From contig JAPEVF010000837.1 in NCBI GenBank assembly GCA_029747585.1, positions 1-19,472 of the forward strand: DNA of 19,472 nt, given 5' to 3'. Origin of the DNA: Pleurotus djamor (Eukaryota > Basidiomycota > Agaricomycetes > Agaricales > Pleurotaceae). Made by a program: the position numbers and the translations under genes. Below, in pieces: positions 11,127 to 19,472 of this stretch. The notes beneath the pieces were generated by a model. The model made no database searches. It saw nothing but the letters and a program-made list of their open reading frames with translations, and was not told the DNA's origin. The stretch's first letter is position 1; each line of letters begins with the position of its first letter.

Positions 11127-12067
11127 ATGCCTCCACCCACAAGACTTACTCCTCCGCCCTCAATTCCTACATTAATTTCTGCGACATTCATACTTTCCCC
11201 TTAACCCCCACCGCCGACACGCTGAGTTTTTTCGTGGTCTACATGTCGTTCCACATCAAAGCCTCGTCGATTGATTCATATCTCAGCGGCATTTGCAGTG
11301 AGCTGGAATCTTTCTTCCCAGATATCCGAACCCTTCGTCGCCACCAACTGGTCAAAAGGACCCTTGATGGTTGCCGGCGACGACAGGCAAGTGGCACGCG
11401 CCGAAAACGCGCGCTCACTATGGCCGACCTTCTCTCTATCCAGCCTTCCCTTCCCGCAACCAGCTACGACGATCTTCTCTTTTTCTGCATCACCATTGTT
11501 GGATTCTTTGGCCTAATGCGTTTGGGCGAATTGACGTGGCCAGAGGACAAGTCACTACGGAGTTGGGAGAAAGTGATTAGCCGGCGATCGGTGACGTGCA
11601 CGAACAACTCTTTTGTTTTTACACTCCCCGGGCACAAAGCAGATCGTTTTTTCGAGGGGAACACTATCATCATCCAACCAAATTCGCAACTCAACCCCAT
11701 ACCTTACCTTGTCCAGTACCTCCAACGCCGGGATCATCGCTTCCCTTTGTCCCCGGCACTCTGGATGAGGGAAGACGGTTCGATACCCACCCGGAATTTC
11801 GTCATCTCTCGTTTCAAGAAACTCTTTGATGGAGACGTTGGCGGCCACTCCCTTCGCGCTGGGGGAGCAACATTCCTAGCGGAAATGGGGGTACCCAACC
11901 ACATTATCCAAGCGCGCGGGCGGTGGGCCTCGGAGACGTTCCAAATTTACATCCGAAAGAATCCGACCATCCTACAAAGTATGCTCGCAAACAACATCAC
12001 CTCGTCAGAGGTCTCCTCAAATCGCGTGCGCTCATCTTCTACCCCTACTCCTCTTCCATCATTTTAG
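11078..12067 (+). CDS. Ngaro ORF3: tyrosine recombinase (integrase of the element)
   Basis: It would cut and join the circular DNA form into the genome, replacing the DDE integrase of LTR elements. The 329 aa hold an N-terminal helical domain resembling the core-binding SAM-like fold (about 15-110) and a C-terminal catalytic domain. Catalytic residues are visible in order: R148 in GLMRLGELTW, probable K187 in LPGHKADRF, H257 and R260 in GGHSLRAGGAT, W283 in GRWAS (the His/Trp position), and nucleophile Y291 in FQIYIRKNP. The ORF starts inside the RNase H ORF and ends 8 bp before repeat B1. All key residues are present, so it should be active. Confidence 0.92.
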   Translation: MERLLRERAVALGLALDASTHKTYSSALNSYINFCDIHTFPLTPTADTLSFFVVYMSFHIKASSIDSYLSGICSELESFFPDIRTLRRHQLVKRTLDGCRRRQASGTRRKRALTMADLLSIQPSLPATSYDDLLFFCITIVGFFGLMRLGELTWPEDKSLRSWEKVISRRSVTCTNNSFVFTLPGHKADRFFEGNTIIIQPNSQLNPIPYLVQYLQRRDHRFPLSPALWMREDGSIPTRNFVISRFKKLFDGDVGGHSLRAGGATFLAEMGVPNHIIQARGRWASETFQIYIRKNPTILQSMLANNITSSEVSSNRVRSSSTPTPLPSF

Positions 12068-12075
12068 GGTTTTTA

Positions 12076-12214
12076 CCCTACCTACCTCTCTCCTCGCGTT
12101 GTTCTCTTGCCCAAATGTCTATTTGTTTGTTTCCGGGACGCCGCTGCAGTATGCGCGGGAGTCTCCGGTTTGGCTAAAGCTGTCTCCACGCGTGAGTTCC
12201 AGGCGGGTCATTGG
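12076..12214 (+). repeat. Split direct repeat B1 of the Ngaro element
   Basis: This 139 bp stretch is identical by eye to 12636-12774. It starts ccctacctacctctctcctc and ends gggtcattgg. It begins 8 bp after the recombinase stop codon and joins A2 directly. Confidence 0.93.
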
Positions 12215-12496
12215 TCGTGTTTAAATTTATATTTACTCGAGTCCAATGATCCCTTAGGACTCTCTGGATAGACCACAAGAGTGTCCTGCGACACTCTTCC
12301 TACTCGTGCAGTCAGCGCAGACGTCGCTTCGACTCTCGAGTCTAGTACACAGCCATGCCGGCCTCCTCTGTCGATCATACCCGCACGCAGGCTCCTCCTT
12401 TATTATTTGTGTCTCCTCGACGTCTGCCTTTCCTCTTTTCCTCCTCTTCAGTTTATCTCTACTTCTACTTCGTGTTGTACCATCCTCTTTGCTCGC
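12215..12496 (+). repeat. Split direct repeat A2 of the Ngaro element
   Basis: This is the internal copy of A1, 282 bp and identical by eye, including the hairpin (12277-12298). It keeps the upstream ATG that heads the long frame in A1, but here that frame runs into the spacer and B2 and stops at 12894, so the open frames seen over A2 are by-products of the duplication, not genes. Confidence 0.93.
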
Positions 12497-12532
12497 CCTC
12501 CTCACCCACCCTTTCCTTTTTGACCGTGTTAC

Positions 12533-12603
12533 GTGTACGATTAGGCAGTTGTGACAAAGTTTGTACGATTAGGCATACTCGACGAAAGTGTACGATTAGG
12601 CAG
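12533..12603 (+). repeat. Three copies of a tgtacgattaggca motif in the A2-B2 spacer
   Basis: Copies lie at about 12534-12547, 12562-12575 and 12590-12602, spaced 28 bp apart each time. They sit in the 139 nt unique spacer between A2 and B2, a region likely present in the 3' end of the element RNA. The third copy, extended to 21 bp (12583-12603), recurs exactly at 18788-18808, outside the element. The regular spacing suggests a protein-binding or RNA-processing site. No function is known to me. Confidence 0.8.
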
Positions 12604-12635
12604 CTCAGCTCATACATGTATTTATATCTCCCCTT

Positions 12636-12774
12636 CCCTACCTACCTCTCTCCTCGCGTTGTTCTCTTGCCCAAATGTCTATTTGTTTGTTTCCGGGACG
12701 CCGCTGCAGTATGCGCGGGAGTCTCCGGTTTGGCTAAAGCTGTCTCCACGCGTGAGTTCCAGGCGGGTCATTGG
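12636..12774 (+). repeat. Split direct repeat B2 (right end of the Ngaro element)
   Basis: This is the terminal copy of B1, 139 bp and identical by eye. The element ends at gggtcattgg and host sequence resumes with gatagccttg at 12775, 142 bp before the stop codon of the oppositely oriented SOD gene. Confidence 0.93.
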
Positions 12775-12916
12775 GATAGCCTTGTTGTAATTGCTTTTGG
12801 ACATTTAGCATACTCGGTCAATATACCCACTTCGAAACATATCTTCGCTCATATTCAGGTTACAGAAGCGAAAAGGGTGCATTGTGTACGGTGAGTTTAT
12901 ACAGATGTACCGACTT

Positions 12917-13956
12917 TTAGGCGGAGGCTTCAAGGAAGCGAGACTCCGCTTCCTTGAAGTTGATGACGCTCCAAATAGCGTTAAGGTACTGGGACGGAGA
13001 TGTCAGTGAGGATTTGGAACTTGATTAAACGGATTGGCTTACGTCTGGCTTGACATTCTTATACTGATTGGAGGGTGAGAAATGCTATTAAGGACAATGT
13101 TACAAGGAAAACGCACTTGAAGGTAGAAGGCCTATTGGAAGAAGTGTTAGGAGACATGACGTCATACGGAAAGAAACGGCGACATACATGTTCCCAAATG
13201 TCCACACCGATGATAGGAATGTGTGCTGCGAGTATCGATGATCAGAAGGGTTTACATCAGAACGTAGAAGTACGACGCACTAATCAAGGGATCTTGGTTG
13301 GCAGTGGTGACGACTTCGAGCTTGTTTGTCGTCGGATTGAGTCCCTAGAGCTTGTTAGAATGCCGGTCCTAACGGCAAAGCTAAGGTGACATACGAGCCA
13401 GCCCCAACCACTTCCTTGGATAGCGGCAGTGGTGGTGTTGAACTTCTTCTTGAAGGCATCAACTGAACCAAAGTCGCGTTCAATGGCTTGCTTCAATGGT
13501 CCATCGGCTAATTTGCCTCCGTCGCCATTGGCCGGGGCAAGGTTCTTCCAGAAGAGAGAGTGGTTGATGTGTCCTGCGATGACAGATATTGAGGTGATTG
13601 AGGTGTATGTTTCGAGGTGGACCAGAATTCTTACCACCACCGTTGAACTTCAAGGCCGACTGGAGGGCAATTTGCTCCTTGGTACTCTTCGCAGAAGCAT
13701 ACGACTCTTCAGCGGCATTGAGGCCGTTGACGTACGTTTGGTGATGCTTCGAGTGGTGAAGCTTCATGATTTCCTCCGAGATGTAGGGCTCCAAGGCCTG
13801 AACGCACGTTTAGTACTGCACAGAAAGTTCGGGAACGCGACGGACATTGTAGTCGTAAGGCAAATCAGGCAGAGTGTGCTTGTATCGTGCTGCCGTTGCA
13901 ATGGCAGAGTAGCGGGCAGCAGCAGGTCGGGCGACACTTCGAGCGATGGCGAACAT
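12917..13956 (-). CDS. sod2: Mitochondrial manganese superoxide dismutase
   Basis: It converts superoxide to hydrogen peroxide and oxygen in the mitochondrial matrix. Eight exons on the minus strand: 13956-13846, 13797-13635, 13573-13395, 13344-13281, 13225-13188, 13131-13117, 13063-13043 and 12988-12917. They sum to 663 nt, 220 aa plus TAA, with all phases agreeing. The presequence [20 protein letters not shown] is Arg/Ala-rich, and the mature protein probably starts near [11 protein letters not shown]. The metal ligands H51, H96, D181 and H185 are all present, in [17 protein letters not shown] and DIWEHAFY. Q144 before GSGWGW is the residue typical of Mn- rather than Fe-type enzymes. Exons of 15 and 21 nt are easily missed by gene finders. 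The gene converges on the peroxidase, with the retrotransposon between them. Confidence 0.94.
12928..12959. other. Perfect 13 bp inverted repeat inside the last SOD exon
   Basis: cttcaaggaagcg and cgcttccttgaag pair around a 6 nt loop. The bases encode the SOD C-terminus around [11 protein letters not shown], ending 8 nt before the stop codon. Because the bases encode conserved residues, the repeat may simply be a by-product of similar codons (FKEA / FLEA), yet the mRNA would fold strongly there. Confidence 0.7.
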
Positions 13957-14087
13957 GTTTTGTGATAATGGAAGGAAGAGAAAGAGGAAGAAGGGTGACG
14001 TTGATTATGAAGTCAGTGTTCAAGTAAGCGAAAGCGTGATCCGCGCACGAGCCTCGCTCAGGGTCCGACGCGTCTCCGAACCAATCA
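13957..14087. promoter_or_regulatory. Shared 131 bp promoter region between divergent SOD and Tfc6-like genes
   Basis: The start codons face away from each other with only 131 bp between them, so 5' leaders and core promoters of both genes must lie within it or overlap coding sequence. The SOD-proximal part is purine-rich on the plus strand (gaaggaagagaaagaggaag), that is pyrimidine-rich in the SOD leader. No TATA box is visible. Confidence 0.55.
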
Positions 14088-16966
14088 ATGTCAAGGTCTC
14101 TCCGTCCTCGAAAGAGCCGTCCCCAATACAACCTCCTCGCTGGCGGCGGCGACGATGAGGCTGGTCCCTCACGCATCTCGGATGTGGACAGTGGCAGCGA
14201 CTTTACTCCTGAACTACCTCCCGCCCCATCCCAGCACGAGCCTGATCATTCTGAAGCATTCGATGGCTCAGATGTAGATATAGATCCTCCCAAAACCCAA
14301 AGTGTGGTCTTAACAACGACAACGACAAAAAGTACGCGTCGGGTGAAGAAATCGGCTGCTACTCCCAAACCCACCGGGAAGGGTTCAGCAGCAGGAGGTC
14401 TTCCTGGAGCATCGCGTCGGCACATGTATGTCCTGCCCGTCCCAGCTCTACATCATCGACATCGGCCACCTCCACTTTACTACATTCAACTACAGACGCT
14501 TCGCCTCACGCAACCCCCAGAGCTATTCAAGCCAGTCTCCCTAACTCCAACGAACAGTTTCCTCTACAGTCAAGGGATCGCTCGTAAGCTCGGCAAAGCT
14601 TGGGGACACAGTGTCGGTGCTGGCCCGGTATGGGAGCTTCTTGAAGATAGAGCTTGGTTCAAAGAAGGGGACCCGGGGAATCCTTTGGAAAGCCACCGAC
14701 GTCCAAGAGTGTACCCGTCCCTCACTGTCAAGCAAGGCTGGGAGGCATTAGATCCAGAGTATGTTCAACCTGCCTGTTTCCGTGCGATATCCCAACAAAC
14801 AATACTAGACGTGGCTCTGTCTACCTACCTGCCGATACAAGTGTCTCAGACGATGACGTCTTCAAACCTCCACCTCCCGTTCCTTGCTTCCTTGGGAAGT
14901 TCGGTCAGCAAACACGACTAGAACTCAAGATGTTCGATTCAATTCGAATGGGTGGGCCTCCCTGAGTTTCCTCCGTGTCATCTACATCAACCCACCTTTC
15001 ATTAAGCGGACTATATACCACACAACACATCCCATATCTTCAATGCCGGCGCTCCTGTTTGGGCCATTGATTGGTGTCCTTTACATTCCGATGATCGAGA
15101 AGGTACTATCTCTGAATCTCCCTTGTAAATTCGATGGTCTTCTAAACACATACATCTAGCCAGAAATTACAAGCAATACCTTGCTGTTGCTCCTTTCCCA
15201 TCCAGGTCTCACTCTCCTGAGATTGGCGTCCGCGTTCCTAGACCCATGAACAGTTGTATCCAAATTTGGTCCTTTTCATCCGATGAAGCATCAGACGCGG
15301 GAAAAACAACATGTGAGATGGTCGTATGCCTTCAAAGTGGTCCAGCGCACGAACTCAAGTGGTGTCCGCTGCCCTCGCATGATATGGTAATACACTCTTC
15401 TTTCATAGATGACCATACGCGTCTCACGGCCNTTTTTTAGAGTTCTGATCAGTCATTTGAACATCGACCGCGTAAGCTAGGCTTACTAGCCGGAACGTTT
15501 GAAGATGGATCCTTCTCCATATATGTGATACCTGATCCTCAGGATGTACCCCGGACTGAAGCAGATACCTCAGGTCCTGTATATGGTGCGTGCATCTACC
15601 GTTTTGCTGAACCCTCGAACCAGTATTCTGAATGACGTCAACAGTCCACTTGCCTGAGCCATTGATACGAATAGAAGTGGCTGACTCGTGTTGTTGGTGC
15701 TTTGACTGGGCCAACAGTGACTTGGTGGCTATTGGTACGACCGATGGTAAGGTATCATTGCGCCGTTAGTCGCCAGTCATTGATCCCCTTTAGGTTCGAT
15801 TGCTGTTTATGACCTTTCTCAGACGTTGAAAAATGCTCAATCTGAAAGTACGGAATCCTATCCCCTTCATATGATACCTCAAACTCAGCTCTTCAACGAC
15901 AGGTTCCGCTCCGGTCACCGATATCATACCCACTCACTTCATAAGCACACACCAGTCCGCCATACGTGCTATAACTTGGATCCGCGCTCCACCATGTTCA
16001 TCGACCGGTGAAATCGTCACCGACGCGAATCCCACAGTGATTGCCTCTGGTGGCTATGACGGCTCACAATGCTTGACAGATATTCGTGATGTCACAGGCT
16101 ACACTATCAACAGGACGCGCGGTATATTCCCTCCACTCATTTCCTTCTACTTGAGCTAATTTTCGTGTAGATGTCATTACGACCATGACTTATTCACCTT
16201 ATTGCCCTGGGCCCGTCAGTATAGACCACGAGAATGTCGTCAAAGCATTTGCCATATCGCCCGCCATGCTCGGTCGTGGACATAGCTTGATGGATCCAGA
16301 GGGCCCACCTTGGGTAAGTCAATTCATGAATCACTCACTTGTTCAATTGAGTAGGACGATCCTCTTCCCTCAGAACGTGAATGCGTCCGATTATCATCCT
16401 TTTATAGCGCTTGGGTCTGCTGACGGAACGTGCTCCACAACCAATTCGCTCAGACCGCCTCGTCGAGGGACCGTGGTATGCAATCCCTCCACTTACTACC
16501 TAGCATTAGTTCGTGATTTACGAGCTATGGTTTCAGCCTTACTTCGTGCACCCCCTCTACCAACTTGATTATAACCGTGCTACAGGAGAATATCGCATGC
16601 TCGATTGCTTGTTGCCCAGGGTCAGTACACCCCGCTATTCTAATAACAAACCATCTGACATCCTCACAGGAAATGCGCCTCGTCCCAAGTAATGACGTCA
16701 AAGGAAACAAGGGCAAGCAACCTGAATCAAAACCCATTGGCACGGATGCTTGGCCAAAGGAAGTCGGCGTCCACAGAGTCGTATGGAACAACGGGAATGG
16801 GTTCCAAGGAGCTAGGATGCTAGCATCTGCAACGGCCTCTGGGCTTTGTAGGATTGACATTCCTGGTGGGCATTGGCATAAAGGTAAAACCCCGTATCAG
16901 TCGATCCCATTGGCCCGCGCAGAGGATGGCGACGTTGATATGGATGAAGATGAATTGTCAGAATAG
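14088..16966 (+). CDS. tfc6: WD40-repeat protein resembling TFIIIC subunit 6 (Tfc6/Sfc6)
   Basis: TFIIIC recruits RNA polymerase III to tRNA genes; this subunit helps bind the B box. Twelve exons: 14088-14758, 14809-14951, 15007-15102, 15160-15386, 15441-15585, 15645-15746, 15794-15847, 15903-16121, 16171-16313, 16374-16475, 16537-16620 and 16670-16966. They give 760 aa in consistent phase. The N-terminus is disordered with acidic and Lys/Ser/Pro stretches (about 1-110). Next comes ALHHRHRPPPLYY and KAWGHSVGAGPVWELLEDR, then a WD40 propeller with recognisable blades (FNAGAPVWAIDWCP, LLAGTFEDGSFSIYVIP, LVAIGTTDGSIAVYDL, VIASGGYDGSQCLTDIRD, FIALGSADGTC). The C-terminus is acidic (DVDMDEDELSE). 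The propeller is certain. The Tfc6 assignment rests on my recollection of the family's pre-propeller motifs and exon order. One N lies in the intron at 15432. Confidence 0.82.
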
Positions 16967-17154
16967 AGCATAGCATGTTTGGCCTTCCTAAGTATGTACT
17001 TGGATGCTGCCCATGGCAGATGCTTTCCTTCCCCAGATTTTCCCTGAATTGAAACTCAGCGGCCCCAAAGTTCAATATCGGCACCCGGGCGATTGGCTTT
17101 CCGGACGTGGTATGTAAATAGCGCGTCACACCAACATAACAGCACCTAGTCTCT

Positions 17155-18680
17155 ATGTCTGCCAGAATCAACAGTTCGTGCAAAGCACTGATCGTGAAGA
17201 AATCGGCAGCTGGGTCGGCTCTCCCGTACGATGCAGTTCTCATTGAACGGCCCTTGCCGACGTTGGCGGCTGGGCAAGTGTTGGTACAAGTGAATGCTGC
17301 TGCATTCAACCACCGCGACGTATGTGTCTAGATGATTTACTTGCTATGAACACGGTTGACATTGTAGAAATAGCTATGGATCAGACGGGGACAGTACCCA
17401 ATGATTGCTGTCGGCGCGACGCTTGGTGCTGATGGAGCGGGTAAGTTCACTTTCTTGCTGCACTTTACCGATGAATCTTGGTCTCACGCGTGTACCTAGG
17501 CGTCGTAGTGGATTCATACGAGCCAAACGATTCTTTACTGAACAAGCGCGTGTTTCTCACCCCCATGCGCGGTTGGAATAACCATCCTGAGGGTCCAGAG
17601 TCTAAGTATGAGTTCCTCTCGCCCAACGAAACTTTACTCCCACTTACCACGAATTACTTTGAATTTCTAATTAATAGGTTCGGTATGCTGGGTGGCGCAC
17701 AATGGCCTGCGCTAGGCACCTTCGCCCAATATGTCGCGGTAGAACGTGACCAAGTCATCCCTTCCCCGCAACACCTTGACGACATCCAAGCCGCTGCGAT
17801 CCCTCTTGCGGCATTGACGGCTTGGAGGTAAGCCTATCTTCCCTACTTTCAAATCAACCATGGAGTACGACTCAGACTCTCATCAGAGCCACATTTATCA
17901 ATGCTCAAGTCAAGAAGGGTGACAATGTCCTTATCACCGGTATCGGTGGAGGTGTCGCCCTTTTCGCCTTACAGCTCGCCGTAGCAAAAGGCGCAAATGT
18001 ATACGTCACCAGCGGGTCTCAAGCCAAAATCGACAAAGCGGTATCTCTCGGTGCCGTAGCCGGGCTCAACTACAAAGACGGTGCGCGTTCTTTTGAAATA
18101 CTCTCCATACTCCTCCTCAAGGCAGGCCTTGTTTTTTCTCTTCCGCTGACGCGCCCGTTTGTAGCCAACTGGCCGAAGAAATTGGGTGAACTCCTAGCGG
18201 CCCATAAACGCGGCGCATTGGACTCTGTCATCGACTCCGCTGGGGGCGATATCATGAGCCAAACGGGTAAATTCCTGCGAAGTGGTGGTCGAGTTTCTTG
18301 CTACGGAATGTGAGTATCGATATACTACCACTCTCATTGATATTTTATTGACCGCAATAAAGGACTGCTCAGCCCAAGATTACTTTCACGATGAAAGACG
18401 TCATGAAGAACCTCAAATTACTAGGTATTCACCCATCTCACAAACCTGTCCTTCTAAACGCCTAACCATCCCTCCGCGTTATACAGGTTCGACCATGGGC
18501 TCCCGCCAAGACCTCATCGACGCGACGAACTTCATCGCCGAACACCGCATCGTCCCCGAAGTCTCTCACATCCTCGACGGCCTCGAATCCGCCGAACAAG
18601 GGTTCGACCTGATGAAACGAGGAGACCAATTCGGTAAAATCGTCATCAAGATTCGACACTCCGAAAAGACGAAACTCTAA
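17155..18680 (+). CDS. Medium-chain dehydrogenase/reductase, quinone-oxidoreductase-like
   Basis: It is probably a cytosolic NAD(P)H-dependent oxidoreductase of unknown substrate. Eight exons: 17155-17319, 17374-17440, 17500-17605, 17678-17827, 17887-18080, 18165-18309, 18363-18424 and 18487-18680. They give 360 aa with consistent phases. The GroES-like N-terminal half holds VQVNAAAFNHRDLWIRRGQY and GADGAGVV. The Rossmann half carries the nucleotide-binding loop TGIGGGVALFALQLAVAKG (from about residue 181), then SGSQAKIDKAVSLGA and DSAGG. The catalytic zinc cysteine of classical alcohol dehydrogenases is absent at the AFNHRD position, so it belongs with zinc-independent members despite names such as zinc-type alcohol dehydrogenase-like given to fungal relatives. 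It starts 188 bp after the Tfc6-like gene in the same direction. The substrate cannot be told from sequence. Confidence 0.88.
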
Positions 18681-18727
18681 ATCACATCTACCATTGTATT
18701 ATAAGTATCCAAGTATTCGTCTACTAG

Positions 18728-18755
18728 GGAACTCAAACATAGGAACTCAAACATA
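18728..18755. repeat. 14 bp tandem direct repeat, two copies
   Basis: ggaactcaaacata occurs at 18728-18741 and again immediately at 18742-18755, in the 120 bp between two convergent stop codons. It is likely replication slippage in a 3' untranslated region. Confidence 0.8.
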
Positions 18756-18787
18756 TACTTACATACGTAGTAGTGGCTATGCAAATT

Positions 18788-18808
18788 CGAAAGTGTACGA
18801 TTAGGCAG
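18788..18808. repeat. 21 bp exact copy of the Ngaro spacer motif
   Basis: It contains gtgtacgattaggcag and matches 12583-12603 over 21 bases. It spans the stop codon (taa on the minus strand, 18801-18803) of the leftward gene at the right edge of the window. A match this long within 19 kb is very unlikely by chance, so it is a dispersed motif or a scrap of a related element. Confidence 0.75.
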
Positions 18809-19355
18809 GGAACGCACCCAACGTAAACAACGTCTGCTTCTGTTTCCCCTTCCCCTTCTTCCCCTTCCCACCTGTTTGAACCGCATCCCCACTGTCTTCA
18901 TGATTGACCGGTGTGAATACAGGCGACGAGGAACCCGCCCCCCACGCAGGCGTCGCAGGACCTTGATTCCCCAAAATATTCTTCAACGACACATTCCCAC
19001 TGACAGGCGGCTTCACCCTCGGCGCAGCAGTAGGCAACGTAGGGAACGCCGCTTCAGAAAGTTTAGGCGTCGCTTTCCTCCCGCCGGTGACACCGAAGTT
19101 CTGGGAGGTCGGGCGGAAGATGGGTGTTGAGAGGTTTGGCGTAGGTTGCGGTTGTGCAGCTGGTCGGTTGTTGTTACTACTAGAGCCGGAAGGAGGGTTA
19201 CCGTTTGTTGACCATGGTGTGAGACGTTGACCTTGGCGGAAGGGCGGGTTCGTCTGGGGTGCGGATGAACCAGGGACGGGGACAGACGATGCGAGTGCGG
19301 GGAACCGTTCTTGGTGGGTAGNNAGNNNTNATGNNCNNNCNGCNGAACGCGTCAT
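18801..19355 (-). CDS. 3' part of a gene with a Hel2/ZNF598-like C-terminus (partial)
   Basis: Only the C-terminal 170 residues or so are readable. They are disordered, rich in Pro, Ser, Asn and Gly, with repeated ERFPALAS / AAFPTLPT segments, SLKNILGNQGPATPAWG, then a Lys/Gly-rich tail GGKGKKGKGKQKQ and the end TLFTLGAFPA. From memory, basidiomycete Hel2 (ZNF598) E3 ubiquitin ligases, which mark collided ribosomes, end in a very similar KQKQTLFTLG tail. No RING or zinc finger is in the window to confirm it. Ambiguous bases at 19322-19344 break the frame and the true start lies outside the window. The stop is 120 bp from the stop of the convergent dehydrogenase. Confidence 0.55.
   Translation of the reverse strand: MTRXXXXXXXXXTHQERFPALASSVPVPGSSAPQTNPPFRQGQRLTPWSTNGNPPSGSSSNNNRPAAQPQPTPNLSTPIFRPTSQNFGVTGGRKATPKLSEAAFPTLPTAAPRVKPPVSGNVSLKNILGNQGPATPAWGAGSSSPVFTPVNHEDSGDAVQTGGKGKKGKGKQKQTLFTLGAFPA
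19322..19344. other. Run of ambiguous bases
   Basis: Fifteen or so N positions are scattered over 23 bases. Sequence to the right (19345-19472) does not obviously continue the protein on the left: the minus-strand frames there contain stops or unfamiliar residues. This may be an intron, poor read quality or an assembly join. Confidence 0.6.
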
Positions 19356-19472
19356 TGCTGGTCAACCAGGGCCACGATCGGCCGGGTCTCCCAGACGAAA
19401 AGCTTTCATCGCGGAAGTGATCGAAACACCTTTACCGAGGATTCTGTTCGTCAGCGTTCTCGTATTATTGAT

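Larger units (their letters stand above)
7690..12774 (+). mobile_element. Ngaro-type tyrosine-recombinase retrotransposon (DIRS order), apparently intact
   Basis: The layout is A1 (7690-7971), three ORFs, B1 (12076-12214), A2 (12215-12496), a 139 nt unique spacer, then B2 (12636-12774). These are the split direct repeats that define Ngaro-like elements. B1 abuts A2 with no gap, as expected if B1-A2 is a copy of the circular junction used for replication. The ORFs encode a zinc-finger Gag, RT/RNase H and a tyrosine recombinase. No aspartic protease, DDE integrase or methyltransferase is visible, which argues against LTR elements and against the methyltransferase-bearing DIRS and PAT groups. 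All three frames are open and A1=A2 and B1=B2 by eye, so insertion looks recent. Total length is 5,085 bp. Confidence 0.93.

Noticed and set aside
7690..12774. LTR retrotransposon interpretation of the repeats
   Set aside because: The repeats are split and interleaved (A, then B-A-B), there is no aspartic protease or DDE integrase, and a tyrosine recombinase is present.
12355..12894. 179-codon open frame over A2, the spacer and B2
   Set aside because: It copies the start of the frame in A1 and then runs through unique spacer and host sequence with no coding character; explained by the repeat duplication.
13429..13965. 178-codon open frame antisense to the SOD gene
   Set aside because: It is the shadow of SOD exons on the opposite strand; the SOD reading has all metal ligands and valid splice sites.

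Overview
The window looks like nuclear DNA of a wood- or litter-decaying basidiomycete (Agaricomycetes). The evidence is many 48-65 nt GT-AG introns, a class II secreted manganese peroxidase, and genes packed with only about 120-200 bp between them. All exon structures here were worked out by eye from splice signals, reading phase and family conservation.

Layout. 1-3749: no gene I can recognise. 3750-4162 (+): mitochondrial large-subunit ribosomal protein mL54 (MRPL37 type), 2 exons. 4163-5735: non-genic, with a diverged tandem duplication of about 336 bp. 5736-7629 (+): TATA box and a 13-exon short manganese peroxidase, complete at 364 aa. 7690-12774: a 5,085 bp tyrosine-recombinase retrotransposon of the Ngaro type (DIRS order). 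It has split direct repeats A1 - ORFs - B1 A2 - B2, and both repeat pairs read as identical. 12917-13956 (-): 8-exon mitochondrial Mn superoxide dismutase, 220 aa. 14088-16966 (+): 12-exon WD40 protein resembling TFIIIC subunit 6 (Tfc6/Sfc6), 760 aa, divergent from the SOD gene across 131 bp. 17155-18680 (+): 8-exon medium-chain dehydrogenase/quinone-oxidoreductase-like gene, 360 aa. 18801-19355 (-): 3' end of a gene whose C-terminus resembles Hel2/ZNF598 ubiquitin ligases, running into ambiguous bases.

The retrotransposon is the main item. It carries a Gag with CCCH and CCHC zinc fingers, an RT/RNase H ORF and a tyrosine recombinase. The RT/RNase H frame is open across the whole of gag in the +1 frame. 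That overlapping frame encodes eight copies of an [S/T]-L-x-x-R-[L/M] motif (one with G in the first position) in a Ser/Pro-rich protein, so both frames look genuinely coding. Their first usable start codons are 10 nt apart, with a weak context first and a stronger one second, which suggests leaky scanning. The element sits between two convergent genes, manganese peroxidase (stop at 7629) and MnSOD (stop at 12917). It starts 60 bp after the peroxidase stop and probably supplies or displaces that gene's 3' end.

The host genes are otherwise mostly housekeeping: mitochondrial translation, superoxide defence, Pol III transcription and a redox enzyme. The peroxidase is the specialised lignin-degrading enzyme. 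The peroxidase and SOD are linked only loosely, through hydrogen peroxide chemistry in different compartments.
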